Below are positions 55,891 to 63,656 of a stretch of 64,000 nt of DNA, piece by piece. Within the stretch, counting starts at the first letter, position 1, and every line of letters begins with the position of its first letter. The stretch is from JAFDZV01 sp048594725. Its GTDB lineage: Bacteria > Bacteroidota > Ignavibacteria > OLB7. The notes under the pieces are model-generated. The model ran no database searches, was not told the DNA's origin, and saw only the letters and a program-made list of their open reading frames with translations. The position numbers were made by a program, and so were the translations under genes. Where the stretch lies: contig JBMDXA010000115.1 in assembly GCA_048594725.1 (NCBI GenBank), positions 62,001-126,000 on the forward strand. The letters are read 5' to 3'.

Positions 55891-57483
55891 CTACGGCACG
55901 CTTCCATCGGCGATGCGGTACCAGACAAGGTTTACACGATCGTCACGAATTTCGCTCAACCCCACAGTGCCATTTTCGACAAGAAACGGACGCGAGTTGG
56001 ACGGAAGGGGGATATCATCGGCTCCGATCCTGGCCCCTTCGGCTGTCATCCGATGCAGATACATCGGCAACCGTGCCTCGCTGGTCAGCGGGTCGGCGGC
56101 ACCTTGGGGATATTCGGTGTTCATATAGACGAGCCCGATTTCCTTGCCGTTCGCGCTTGGGAAAATCGCCATCGAATGTGAGGCCCCCGCGTTGACATGC
56201 ACCCAGTATTGCATGGTCTGGCTTTCGGTAGCAGGCATATCCTCACGGAAATTATTGCGCTGCGGTCCGTAGTCGGGATAGATCGCCCGGAGGAAATTTC
56301 CATCGCGATCGTAGATGTTGAGCAGTGGCGACGGGGACTGGCACTCGTAGATATTTCCCTGGCGATCGACGCGGTGGATCAGCCCGATTGCATCGCTCAT
56401 GGCGTACCGAAGGAAAATGCTGTCGGGAGCGCCCACACGCCGTATCTCATGGGCATTGCTGTCGAGCAGCAGGAACATCGGAGATGACGCGGTAAGCTTC
56501 TGATTTTTCCTCGGGCGCACGCCGGCAATCACACGTCCGGTGGTTGGCTCGAACCCCAGCTTGGTGAGCACATTATACTCGTTGCGAAGCGGCGTATCAT
56601 CATAGCGAAGATCGCGCACTTCCCCGGTATTGACATTCATCAGATACATGATACGCCGCCCGGCCGGGCTCAGGCTCACATCAGCACCGAGGATGACGCT
56701 ATCGCCGTAGGCCCAGACAGGTTCCAGCGGAGACATGGTGAGCAGTCCGTACCGCCGCAGATCCCAGCTGCGCACCACACGGCCGGCCGTATCGACCACA
56801 TGAACGAATTTCATTCCGCCATCGAAGAGCACGGTTTTCGTCGGCGACCACAACGGGAAGGTGCGCTTGCTGACCAGCAGCGGGTTGCCGGCGGAGTCGA
56901 GTACGGAGGTTCGGCGCATCTCGCGGAGCGGGCTCGCCGTGGCGGCCTGATGCCGCGCCCTGGCCGCCACCAGCGCATCGACTATCTGCTTCTGCTCCAC
57001 GTGCGTGCCGCCGCATTTATCCATCAGCAGTATGCGCCCGGTATGATCGGTGGCATAGAAATACGGCAGCGCCTTCACCCCGAACCGGTCGCGATAGATG
57101 TAGAGAGGATCGGCCACCACCTCGAAGCCCCATCCGTTCCTCTGTTTCTGCATATCGGTGTATGCCTGTGATTTTCCCGACATAAATGCGATGATCTCCG
57201 TCTGCAATCCCGCCTCGTGAAGTTCGCGTGCCATCCCGCCCAGCGAGAATGAACAGGTAAAACAGGAACTGGCGTCCACGAATGCGAAGATATATCCATC
57301 CTTTCCCCGCTGCTCGGCCTCCTTGAACACCGGCACCACGCTGTCGATAGCCAGCCGGGTGAACATCCGGTGGAAGGAAGCATCGGCTTCCTGCTGTGCC
57401 GGCAGACTGTCCGGGGAAAGAAACAGAACGCTCAGAGCAAGCAGGGAAAAAATTGCAATCCGGTGTGATGGTAGTATGGACAT
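55891..57483 (-). CDS. Exported thioredoxin-fold plus beta-propeller protein
   Basis: 530 residues. MSILPSHRIAIFSLLALSVL begins a signal peptide cut near LPAQQ. Residues 60-165 are thioredoxin-like with a CxxC site in FVDASSCFTCSFSLGG and a cis-Pro-type ALPYFYATDHTGRI. From about 215 a six-bladed propeller is likely (VHVVDTAGRVVRSWDLRR; IHRVDRQGNIYECQSPSPLL; IYDRDGNFLRAIYPDYG). It should act in the periplasm or at the surface; CFTC could make it a reductase or oxidase for disulfides, but the neighbouring Cys-rich secreted proteins are only suggestive. ATG 57483 follows GAAAGGTGACTGGCAT. Confidence 0.82.
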   Translation of the reverse strand: MSILPSHRIAIFSLLALSVLFLSPDSLPAQQEADASFHRMFTRLAIDSVVPVFKEAEQRGKDGYIFAFVDASSCFTCSFSLGGMARELHEAGLQTEIIAFMSGKSQAYTDMQKQRNGWGFEVVADPLYIYRDRFGVKALPYFYATDHTGRILLMDKCGGTHVEQKQIVDALVAARARHQAATASPLREMRRTSVLDSAGNPLLVSKRTFPLWSPTKTVLFDGGMKFVHVVDTAGRVVRSWDLRRYGLLTMSPLEPVWAYGDSVILGADVSLSPAGRRIMYLMNVNTGEVRDLRYDDTPLRNEYNVLTKLGFEPTTGRVIAGVRPRKNQKLTASSPMFLLLDSNAHEIRRVGAPDSIFLRYAMSDAIGLIHRVDRQGNIYECQSPSPLLNIYDRDGNFLRAIYPDYGPQRNNFREDMPATESQTMQYWVHVNAGASHSMAIFPSANGKEIGLVYMNTEYPQGAADPLTSEARLPMYLHRMTAEGARIGADDIPLPSNSRPFLVENGTVGLSEIRDDRVNLVWYRIADGSVP

Positions 57484-57797
57484 ATGCCAGTCACCTTTCT
57501 ACATGTTCCATGATACATGATTATGGGGAGCGATTAATCGGAGGGGAACGGCCGAACCGCCCCCCCTGTGCGCTGCCGGATCACGGAATCTCTGGTGCGG
57601 TTCCGGCCGGCAGCATCGTCCATGCTGACACGGGAAATTCTCCTTCGCGACGTACGAGAATTCCGGACAGGAAATATCCCGGAGCGAACATATACTTCCC
57701 GGCAGAAAATGCCTACTGGAAATGAATTTCACCAGTGCAACCGAACAGCAGTGGCCGAGCCGCTGCACAGGGAGAAATCCGATATTCCGGCAGAGCG
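57484..57797. other. Intergenic, nothing recognised
   Basis: 314 bp between the propeller protein start and the end of the first secreted-array gene. No gene, repeat or terminator was identified. Confidence 0.4.
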
Positions 57798-58229
57798 TTA
57801 CGACGCCTTCTGCACGGCCGCCTCGAAGGAGCCATCGGGCCGCGTGACCACACCCTGCAGATTGATCCTGGTGGGGGGCACGCCACGGAACTCACCCTGG
57901 AGGACTTCGAACCATCCCGTCGGGAAGGTATAGCCGGCGATACCAAGCGCCTGTGAATAGAGCTTTCCGTCGCCGAGAGTAATATCGGCCTGAAGATATT
58001 CCAGCCGTCCGGTGACGTGCCAGACGCTCCCTCCATCAACCACATTGGCTATATGGACTGAATTCTTGATCCGGCAGTTATTACCGCTGAAGGGGCAATC
58101 GCACGCATCTCCCGTGGAATTGTTCCAGCTCAGCGACCCGCCGTCGTAGATCACATAAGTCTTTGCCGAAAGCATCGCGGCGTTGGCGATGATCGTGGCA
58201 ATGACAAGCGCGTATCGTAGACACTTCAT
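57798..58229 (-). CDS. Small secreted protein, divergent member of the CxCPxxGxxC array
   Basis: 143 residues. A signal peptide (MKCLRYALVIATIIANAAML) is cut near SAKT. The mature part shares the array pattern: DGGSLSWNNSTGDACDCPFS with GNNC, then WHVTGRLEYLQADIT, GWFEVLQGEFRGVPPTRINL and QGVVTRPDG. Overall identity to the other six is clearly lower, so it probably arose from an older duplication. It lies last on the minus strand, 120 bp after its neighbour. Function unknown. Confidence 0.8.
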   Translation of the reverse strand: MKCLRYALVIATIIANAAMLSAKTYVIYDGGSLSWNNSTGDACDCPFSGNNCRIKNSVHIANVVDGGSVWHVTGRLEYLQADITLGDGKLYSQALGIAGYTFPTGWFEVLQGEFRGVPPTRINLQGVVTRPDGSFEAAVQKAS

Positions 58230-58349
58230 TGCTTCTCCTGAATTCTAATGTTGGTTTTCTGCCAGGGATAGATCAGCGCCAGAGCAGAAACGCCCCGGCA
58301 CCGATATATCGATGGCTCCGTTGCCGGCGGCAATGCCGGCTCTGTGATA

Positions 58350-58784
58350 TCAGCTCTGCTTGCGGATCTGGGTCATGAACCAACCGCCTTCGGAGGTGAC
58401 GGCACCCTCCAGCGAGAAACGCCCAGGCGGCACACCCGGGAATTCACCCTGGCGCACTTCGAAATAACCGGCACCGAAGATATATCCGGCTCCCACGCCG
58501 AATTCGTGCTGGTAGCGGATCGGCTGGGTGATGTCATACAGGCCCGTCGTTGCCTGGCCGGTCACCTCCCAGTACGATCCCCTGTCGTTGATCTTCATCT
58601 GCGAGACGGTGATCTCGATCTTGCATCCGGAACCGGTAAACGGACAGCCGCAATTGTCGGTCGTGGAACCATTCCACGACATGGTGCCGCCGTCGCCGAT
58701 GATATACTTCACGGTTGCGGCATTTGCGGCGAGCGAGCTCATGACAAGAGCACCCGCGACGAGAAGCGTCTTCAGAATCTTCAT
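58350..58784 (-). CDS. Small secreted CxCPxxGxxC array protein, copy 1 of 6
   Basis: 144 residues. ATG 58784 follows ACGAGGAATATC. The signal peptide MKILKTLLVAGALVMSSLA is cut near NAA. The mature protein (about 122 aa) has GDGGTMSWNGSTTDNCGCPF with GSGC, GSYWEVTGQATTGLYDITQP, FEVRQGEFPGVPPGRFSLEG and EGGWFMTQIRKQS. It has three cysteines only, all in the one motif, so a metal site or one intra-motif disulfide is possible. A paired GATATC site is 58-76 bp upstream. No known family recognised. Confidence 0.85.
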   Translation of the reverse strand: MKILKTLLVAGALVMSSLAANAATVKYIIGDGGTMSWNGSTTDNCGCPFTGSGCKIEITVSQMKINDRGSYWEVTGQATTGLYDITQPIRYQHEFGVGAGYIFGAGYFEVRQGEFPGVPPGRFSLEGAVTSEGGWFMTQIRKQS

Positions 58785-58841
58785 GATATTCCTCGTATGG
58801 TTTGTGTGTATGTGAATGGTACGTTGCGTCATATCCTCTGC

Positions 58842-58860
58842 GATATCATCCGATGATATC
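58842..58860 (-). promoter_or_regulatory. Paired GATATC site upstream of array copy 1
   Basis: GATATC at 58842-58847 and 58855-58860, start-to-start spacing 13 bp, 58 bp from the ATG. The same pair, with the same spacing, precedes copies 2 and 3. Candidate operator or activator site; unproven. Confidence 0.4.
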
Positions 58861-58922
58861 TGCGCCCGAGATGGACAGGCACCGAGGCTGGGGCCGGGCA
58901 CCGTCCGCTCCCGGAAAGGGAA

Positions 58923-59357
58923 TCAGCTCTGCTTGCGGATCTGGGTCACGAACCAGCCGCCTTCGGAGGTGACGGCACCCTCAAGCGAGAAACGCCCAGG
59001 CGGCACGCCCGGAAATTCGCCCTGCTTCACCTCGAAGAAACCGGGGGCGAACGTATATCCGGCTCCCACGCCGAATCCCTGCTGATAGCGGATCGGCCGG
59101 GTGATGTCATACATGCCGGTCGTTGCCTGGCCGGTCACCTCCCAGTATGAACCCTTGTCGGATATCTGCATCTGCGAGACGGTGATCTCGATCTTGCAGC
59201 CGGCACCGGTAAACGGACAGCCACAGTTATCGCCGGTGGAATTATTCCACGACATGGTGCCGCCGTCGCCGATGATATACTTCACGGTTGCGGCATTTGC
59301 GGCGAGCGAGCTCATAACGAGAGCGCCTGCAACCAGAAGCGTCTTCAGAATCTTCAT
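58923..59357 (-). CDS. Small secreted CxCPxxGxxC array protein, copy 2 of 6
   Basis: 144 residues from ATG 59357, with binding site ACGAGGAATATC. Identical signal peptide to copy 1. Key differences are WNNSTGDNCGCPFTGAGC, ISDKGSYWEVTG, TRPIRYQQGFG and APGFFEVKQ. Closest to copy 1 by eye. It has its own 152-bp upstream region holding the GATATC pair, so it may have its own promoter. Confidence 0.85.
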   Translation of the reverse strand: MKILKTLLVAGALVMSSLAANAATVKYIIGDGGTMSWNNSTGDNCGCPFTGAGCKIEITVSQMQISDKGSYWEVTGQATTGMYDITRPIRYQQGFGVGAGYTFAPGFFEVKQGEFPGVPPGRFSLEGAVTSEGGWFVTQIRKQS

Positions 59358-59424
59358 GATATTCCTCGTGTGGTTTGCGTGTATGTGAATGGTACGTTTT
59401 GGTTGTATCATCATATCCCTTTGC

Positions 59425-59443
59425 GATATCGTCCTGCGATATC
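59425..59443 (-). promoter_or_regulatory. Paired GATATC site upstream of array copy 2
   Basis: GATATC at 59425-59430 and 59438-59443 within TGCGATATCGTCCTGCGATA, a 13-bp direct repeat of TGCGATATC, 68 bp from the ATG. A TATGAT word lies between it and the gene on the minus strand and could be a -10. Confidence 0.45.
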
Positions 59444-59509
59444 AGCACCTGAGGTCGGCCGGCACTGCGGCTACGACCGGGGAGAGATCTCTCCCTGTCA
59501 GAACGGGAA

Positions 59510-59944
59510 TCAGCCCTGCTTGCGGACGCGGGCAACGAACCAGCCGCCTTCGGAGGTAACGACGCCTTCCAGCGAGAAACGCCCAGGCGGCACACCCGGG
59601 AATTCGCCCTGGCGCACCTCGAAATAACCCGCTGCGAAGGTATACCCGGCTCCCACACCGAATCCGTGCTGATAGCGGATCGGCTGGGTGATGTCGTACA
59701 GGCCGGTCGTTGCCTGGCCGGAAACCTCCCAGTACGAGCCCTTGTCGGCTATCTTCGTCTGCTCCACGGTGACCGTGATCTTGCATCCGGCACCGGTAGA
59801 CGGGCAGCCGCAATCATCACCGGTGGAACCATTCCACGACATGGTGCCGCCGTCGCCGATGGTGTACTCCACCTTTGCAGCATTTGCAGTTAACGAACCC
59901 ATGACAAGAGCGCCTGCGACCAGAAGGGTCTTCAGAATCTTCAT
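59510..59944 (-). CDS. Small secreted CxCPxxGxxC array protein, copy 3 of 6
   Basis: 144 residues from ATG 59944, with binding site ATAGGAGGAATATC. Wording: WNGSTGDDCGCPSTGAGC, ITVTVEQTKIADKGSYWEV, SGQATTGLYDITQP and ARVRKQG. It is closest to copies 5 and 6 in the motif region but ends RVRKQG. Signal peptide cut near NAAK. Own upstream GATATC pair at 60011-60029. Confidence 0.85.
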   Translation of the reverse strand: MKILKTLLVAGALVMGSLTANAAKVEYTIGDGGTMSWNGSTGDDCGCPSTGAGCKITVTVEQTKIADKGSYWEVSGQATTGLYDITQPIRYQHGFGVGAGYTFAAGYFEVRQGEFPGVPPGRFSLEGVVTSEGGWFVARVRKQG

Positions 59945-60010
59945 GATATTCCTCCTATGGTTTGTGTATATGTGAATGGTACGTTTTGGTTGTATCATCA
60001 TATCCCTTGC

Positions 60011-60029
60011 GATATCGTCCTGTGATATC
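60011..60029 (-). promoter_or_regulatory. Paired GATATC site upstream of array copy 3
   Basis: GATATC at 60011-60016 and 60024-60029, spacing 13 bp, 67 bp from the ATG. The surrounding 75 bp is nearly the same as upstream of copy 2, including CAGCACCTGAGGTCGGCCGG. Confidence 0.45.
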
Positions 60030-60091
60030 AGCACCTGAGGTCGGCCGGCACCGCGGCTACGGCCGGGGATCGTCCCCCTTCAGGAAGGGAA

Positions 60092-60532
60092 TCAGCTCGG
60101 CTTGCGGATCTGGGCCACGAACAAACCGTCCTCCGAGGTGGTGACACCTTCCAGCGAGAAACGCCCAGGCGGCACACCCGGGAATTCATCCTGCTTTACC
60201 TCGAAGAAACCGACACCGAAGGTATATCCGGCTCCCACGCCGAATCCGTGCTGATAGCGAATCGGCTGGGTGATGTTATAGAGGCCCCTTGTTGCCTGGC
60301 CGGAAACCTCCCAGTACGTGTCCTTGTCAGCCATGACCCTTATCACAATGGTGATCTCGATTATGCATCCCGTACCGGTATACGGGCACGTGCACTCCTC
60401 ACCGGTGGAACCATTCCACGCCAAGGTACCGCCGTCGCCCATGACATATTTCACGGTTATGCTTGAGGCATTTGCAGCTACCGAGCCCATGACAAGAATG
60501 ACTGCGACCAGAAGGGTCTTCAGAATCTTCAT
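60092..60532 (-). CDS. Small secreted CxCPxxGxxC array protein, copy 4 of 6
   Basis: 146 residues. The most divergent of the six: ASSITVKYVMGDGGTLAWNG, GEECTCPYTGTGC, IVIRVMADKDTYWEV, FFEVKQDEFPGVPPG and SEDGLFVAQIRKPS. The three cysteines and the GVPPGRFSLEG core are kept. It lies 42 bp after copy 5 with binding site ATAGGAGGAGTATC, so copies 6, 5 and 4 are probably one transcript. Confidence 0.85.
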   Translation of the reverse strand: MKILKTLLVAVILVMGSVAANASSITVKYVMGDGGTLAWNGSTGEECTCPYTGTGCIIEITIVIRVMADKDTYWEVSGQATRGLYNITQPIRYQHGFGVGAGYTFGVGFFEVKQDEFPGVPPGRFSLEGVTTSEDGLFVAQIRKPS

Positions 60533-60574
60533 GATACTCCTCCTATGGTTTGCGTGTATGTGTCAGGAAGTCAA

Positions 60575-61009
60575 TCAGCTCTGCTTGCGGATCTGGGCCA
60601 CGAACCAGCCCCCCTCCGAGGTGGTGACGCCTTCCAGCGAGAAACGCCCAGGCGGCACACCCGGGAATTCGCCCTGCCTCACCTCGAAATAACCCGCAGC
60701 GAACGTATATCCGGCTCCCACACCGAATCCGTGCTGGTAGCGGATCGGCTGGGTGATGTCATACATGCCGGTCGTGGCCTGGCCGGTCACCTCCCAGTAC
60801 GAACCCTTGTCGGCGATTTTCGTCTGCTCCACGGTGACCTTGATTACGCAGCCGCCACCGGTAGACGGGCAGCCGCAGTCATCACCGGTAGAGCCATTCC
60901 ACGACATGGTGCCGCCGTTGCCGATGATATAATCCACCTTTGCGGCGTTTGCGGCGAGTGAGCTCATAACGAGAGCGCCTGCAACGAGAAGCGTTTTCAG
61001 AATCTTCAT
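60575..61009 (-). CDS. Small secreted CxCPxxGxxC array protein, copy 5 of 6
   Basis: 144 residues from ATG 61009, with binding site CAAGGAATATC. Wording: KVDYIIGNGGTMSWNG, GDDCGCPSTGGGCVIKVTVE, IADKGSYWEVTGQATTGMYD, FAAGYFEVRQ and AQIRKQS. Signal peptide as in copies 1 and 2. Only 42 bp from copy 6, with no GATATC pair between them. Confidence 0.85.
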   Translation of the reverse strand: MKILKTLLVAGALVMSSLAANAAKVDYIIGNGGTMSWNGSTGDDCGCPSTGGGCVIKVTVEQTKIADKGSYWEVTGQATTGMYDITQPIRYQHGFGVGAGYTFAAGYFEVRQGEFPGVPPGRFSLEGVTTSEGGWFVAQIRKQS

Positions 61010-61051
61010 GATATTCCTTGTGTGGTTTACGTGTATGTATCAGGAAGGGAA

Positions 61052-61492
61052 TCAGCTCTGCTTGCGGACGCGGGCAACGAACCAGCCGCCTTCGGAGGTA
61101 ACGACACCTTCCAGCGAAAAACGCCCAGGCGGCACGCCCGGAAATTCGCCCTGCTTCACCTCGAAGAAACCGGGGGCGAACGTATATCCGGCTCCCACAC
61201 CGAATCCATGCTGGTAGCGGATCGGCTGGGTGATGTCGTACATGCCGGTTGTGGCCTGGCCGGAAACCTCCCAGTACGTCCCCTTGTCGGCGATCTTCGT
61301 ATCGTCGATGGTGACCTTGATTACGCAGCCACCACCGGTAGATGGGCAGCCGCAATCATCACCGGTGGAACCATTCCACGACATGGTGCCGCCGTTGCCG
61401 ATGGTATACTCTACCGATACCTTTGCCCAGCTTGCGGCTGCCGAGCTCAGGACCAGAGCGCCTGCGACCAGAAGGGTTTTCAGAATTTTCAT
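61052..61492 (-). CDS. Small secreted CxCPxxGxxC array protein, copy 6 of 6 (first in transcription order)
   Basis: 146 residues. ATG 61492 follows AAGAGGAGTATC. The signal peptide differs slightly (VLSSAAASWAK). Wording: VEYTIGNGGTMSWNG, GDDCGCPSTGGGCVIKVTID, TKIADKGTYWEVSGQATTG, FAPGFFEVKQGEFPGVPPGR and ARVRKQS. A single GATATC lies at 61560-61565, 68 bp upstream, the same distance as in copies 2 and 3. It likely heads the 6-5-4 transcript. Confidence 0.85.
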   Translation of the reverse strand: MKILKTLLVAGALVLSSAAASWAKVSVEYTIGNGGTMSWNGSTGDDCGCPSTGGGCVIKVTIDDTKIADKGTYWEVSGQATTGMYDITQPIRYQHGFGVGAGYTFAPGFFEVKQGEFPGVPPGRFSLEGVVTSEGGWFVARVRKQS

Positions 61493-61790
61493 GATACTCC
61501 TCTTGTGATTTGCGTGTATGTGAATGGTATGCTGCGTTTCCGGCCTCCTATCCCGTTGTGATATCAACAAGCCGGTTCTGCCGGCCAGCGGGATACGATT
61601 CCGGATACGCGAGATATGGATTGCTGATCTGGCCGGGATGCGGAGAAGGAATCTCTCCGGCTCCGGCTGGTATCTGCCGGCCGCTGTTCGTGGGTGCTCC
61701 GGGAGCTCTCGCGAAGCGCAGCAGGATTGCGCAATCGGCGAAATAATGGCTGGCATTCCGGGCCGCAGCAGCGGGGGCTATGCCCGGATA

Positions 61791-62387
61791 CTACCGGCAG
61801 GTGCTCTCGCAGCCCGGAGCACAAGGGTAGTCGGCGCGGGATGGAACCGGCGCAAGGGGCGTTACGGCCGGAGCGCAGACAGCAAACGAGCGACTGTACC
61901 AGACATGGCCCTCACAGGGAAGAAAGCCTGTGAACGTCCCGCTTCCGTTACGGCTCACGCACGACTCCGTGTAGACAGAAACCGTATTGCAGCCGGCAGC
62001 CGGATCGCCGTATCCCAGTGCCGCTCCCTGGCGCACCGCCGCAGAGGCGATCGCATCGAAGATGGAAGCGGTTGTGATAGCATCGATCCCGGCGCTGCTG
62101 GTACCGCTGAGCCGGACCGTTCCGGAACTGACTACGTACTCCACCTTCCCCCCGGCCGTGCGCCAGACACAGACCTCGAACTGGGTACGGTAGGATTCTC
62201 CTCCTTGCAGATAGAAATCACCCTCTGGCTCCCCGGTGGTTTCCCGGGCCAGCTCCGCCGTTGCGGTAAACGATCCGAGCAGCACGGCATCGGGCTCGAC
62301 AGGATGATTAAGGCAGGGTTGCGACCATGAATACGTTGTAGCGGCAAGGAAGATGAAGGTGAGCGTGGTAAGGGGTGCGCTCAACAT
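61791..62387 (-). CDS. Secreted cysteine-rich protein of unknown function
   Basis: 198 residues, not recognised. MLSAPLTTLTFIFLAATTYS is a signal peptide cut near WSQ. Nine cysteines follow (QPCLN, EVCVW, AGCNTV, TESCVS, LPCEG, AVCAP, YPCAPGCESTCR), four of them in the last 12 residues. The middle has GTVRLSGTSSAGIDAITTAS. The start has binding site CAGGAGATCATC. It lies between the regulator and the array on the same strand, 298 bp before copy 6. It does not share the array motif. Confidence 0.75.
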   Translation of the reverse strand: MLSAPLTTLTFIFLAATTYSWSQPCLNHPVEPDAVLLGSFTATAELARETTGEPEGDFYLQGGESYRTQFEVCVWRTAGGKVEYVVSSGTVRLSGTSSAGIDAITTASIFDAIASAAVRQGAALGYGDPAAGCNTVSVYTESCVSRNGSGTFTGFLPCEGHVWYSRSFAVCAPAVTPLAPVPSRADYPCAPGCESTCR

Positions 62388-62600
62388 GATGATCTCCTGA
62401 TACTGTGGTTCTATGGATACGGCTGCAGGATCATTCTCCCGTCAGACTGTCCGGGACGCTCTGTTCAGAATAGGATCTGTTTTCAGAAGTAGGATCTGTT
62501 TGCGACAAACATATCCCCGCTGCGCAAGGGCTGCCAAGTACATCATCATGTACTTTTACAGCCTTGCGCAACGGCGGGAAACGGCGGCGATGGCGGGATC

Positions 62601-63656
62601 TTAGAAGCCGAGACGTGGTGTGAAATACTTGGCGAACAGCTCGATGTAGCTGTGGGTTCTGGTCTTGCGGTAGATACTCTTGACATGCTTGCGCACGGCA
62701 TCCAGCGAAATGCAGAGCCGGTTGCCGACCTCTTCGTAGGAATGGCCGAACAATTGGAGGATCACCACCTTGCGCTCCTGCTCGGAGAGTTCGGCGGTCT
62801 GGATCATAAAATCGAGCGCATCATTGAACACCCGATCGAGCGGCCTGGACTGGCGCGCGCGGGCTACCAGATCGGAGAGAGCGAAGATCAGGAAGGGCTG
62901 CAAACGTGCCATCGTTTTCAGAGTACGTTCGGAGACCGGGGGCTGCTGTAGTTCGCGCCACAAAAAGAGTGTTCCCAGATATGCGTAGCCGTTGTAGTAG
63001 TAATCGAAACTGTGGGGGGGATGATATCTCTCCAGCGGATATCCCTGGCGCCTGAAATCATCCAGCAGGCGTTCCGATGGGATGGCGATATGGTGATGGG
63101 TTGAAACGGCCACATTTCCCGCATTTCCCTCCCCATGAATATGCTCGGTGACGATCTGTTCGGTGTGGTAGTTCTGCGGGCTGTCCAGATCGCAATCGAT
63201 ATTGATGTTGACCACGATCCTGTCGACATCCCCCAGCAGCTTTGCGAGCGCTTCACGGAATGTGGTGATCCACTGTACAGTATTGCCGGTACAGGGAAGC
63301 GAGTTCAGAAACTCCGTGAAACGCTCCTCATCCTCCTCGCTCCCCCCCCGGCGGCGGCCCCGGACATCGGGCTTGTGTTTGCGTGGTGCCGTTCCCTCGC
63401 GTAGATGTGGCCGCTCTTCGAGCATCGGAATATTGCGCCGGCGGACCTCCCGCAGACTCCGCTCGAACAGCTTTGCTCCGACGATTGCCCGAAGCACCTC
63501 GACGTATCTCCAGGGAACCTCCTCTTCCCGTTCTATTCTGTAGATGGCGCGCACCGTGGAGGCCGGTGCCCCATGATCCTTCAACGAATCAGCGACCTCC
63601 CGGGCACTGTATCCGCAAAGCTTTCTGACTGCTTTGAACTCGGCACCTGTGAGCAT
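62601..63656 (-). CDS. Transcriptional regulator with XRE-like N terminus and LuxR-type HTH
   Basis: 351 residues. ATG 63656 gives MLTGAEFKAVRKLCGYSARE; residues 1-60 resemble an XRE/Cro-type helix-turn-helix. A basic linker (HKPDVRGRRRGGSEEDEERF) leads to a middle domain of unknown type (VNINIDCDLDSPQNYHTEQI; HHHIAIPSERLLDDF). The C terminus is LuxR/GerE HTH: LSEQERKVVILQLFGHSYEE then VGNRLCISLDAVRKHVKSIY. No receiver or known autoinducer domain is seen. Two DNA-binding-type domains in one chain are unusual. It is the only transcription-factor gene near the secreted array and may control it. No clear binding site precedes the start. Confidence 0.82.
   Translation of the reverse strand: MLTGAEFKAVRKLCGYSAREVADSLKDHGAPASTVRAIYRIEREEEVPWRYVEVLRAIVGAKLFERSLREVRRRNIPMLEERPHLREGTAPRKHKPDVRGRRRGGSEEDEERFTEFLNSLPCTGNTVQWITTFREALAKLLGDVDRIVVNINIDCDLDSPQNYHTEQIVTEHIHGEGNAGNVAVSTHHHIAIPSERLLDDFRRQGYPLERYHPPHSFDYYYNGYAYLGTLFLWRELQQPPVSERTLKTMARLQPFLIFALSDLVARARQSRPLDRVFNDALDFMIQTAELSEQERKVVILQLFGHSYEEVGNRLCISLDAVRKHVKSIYRKTRTHSYIELFAKYFTPRLGF

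Noticed and set aside
62405..62600. Short repeated words (AGGATCTGTTT twice) between the Cys-rich gene and the regulator
   Set aside because: Too short to define a repeat or regulatory element; possibly slippage.
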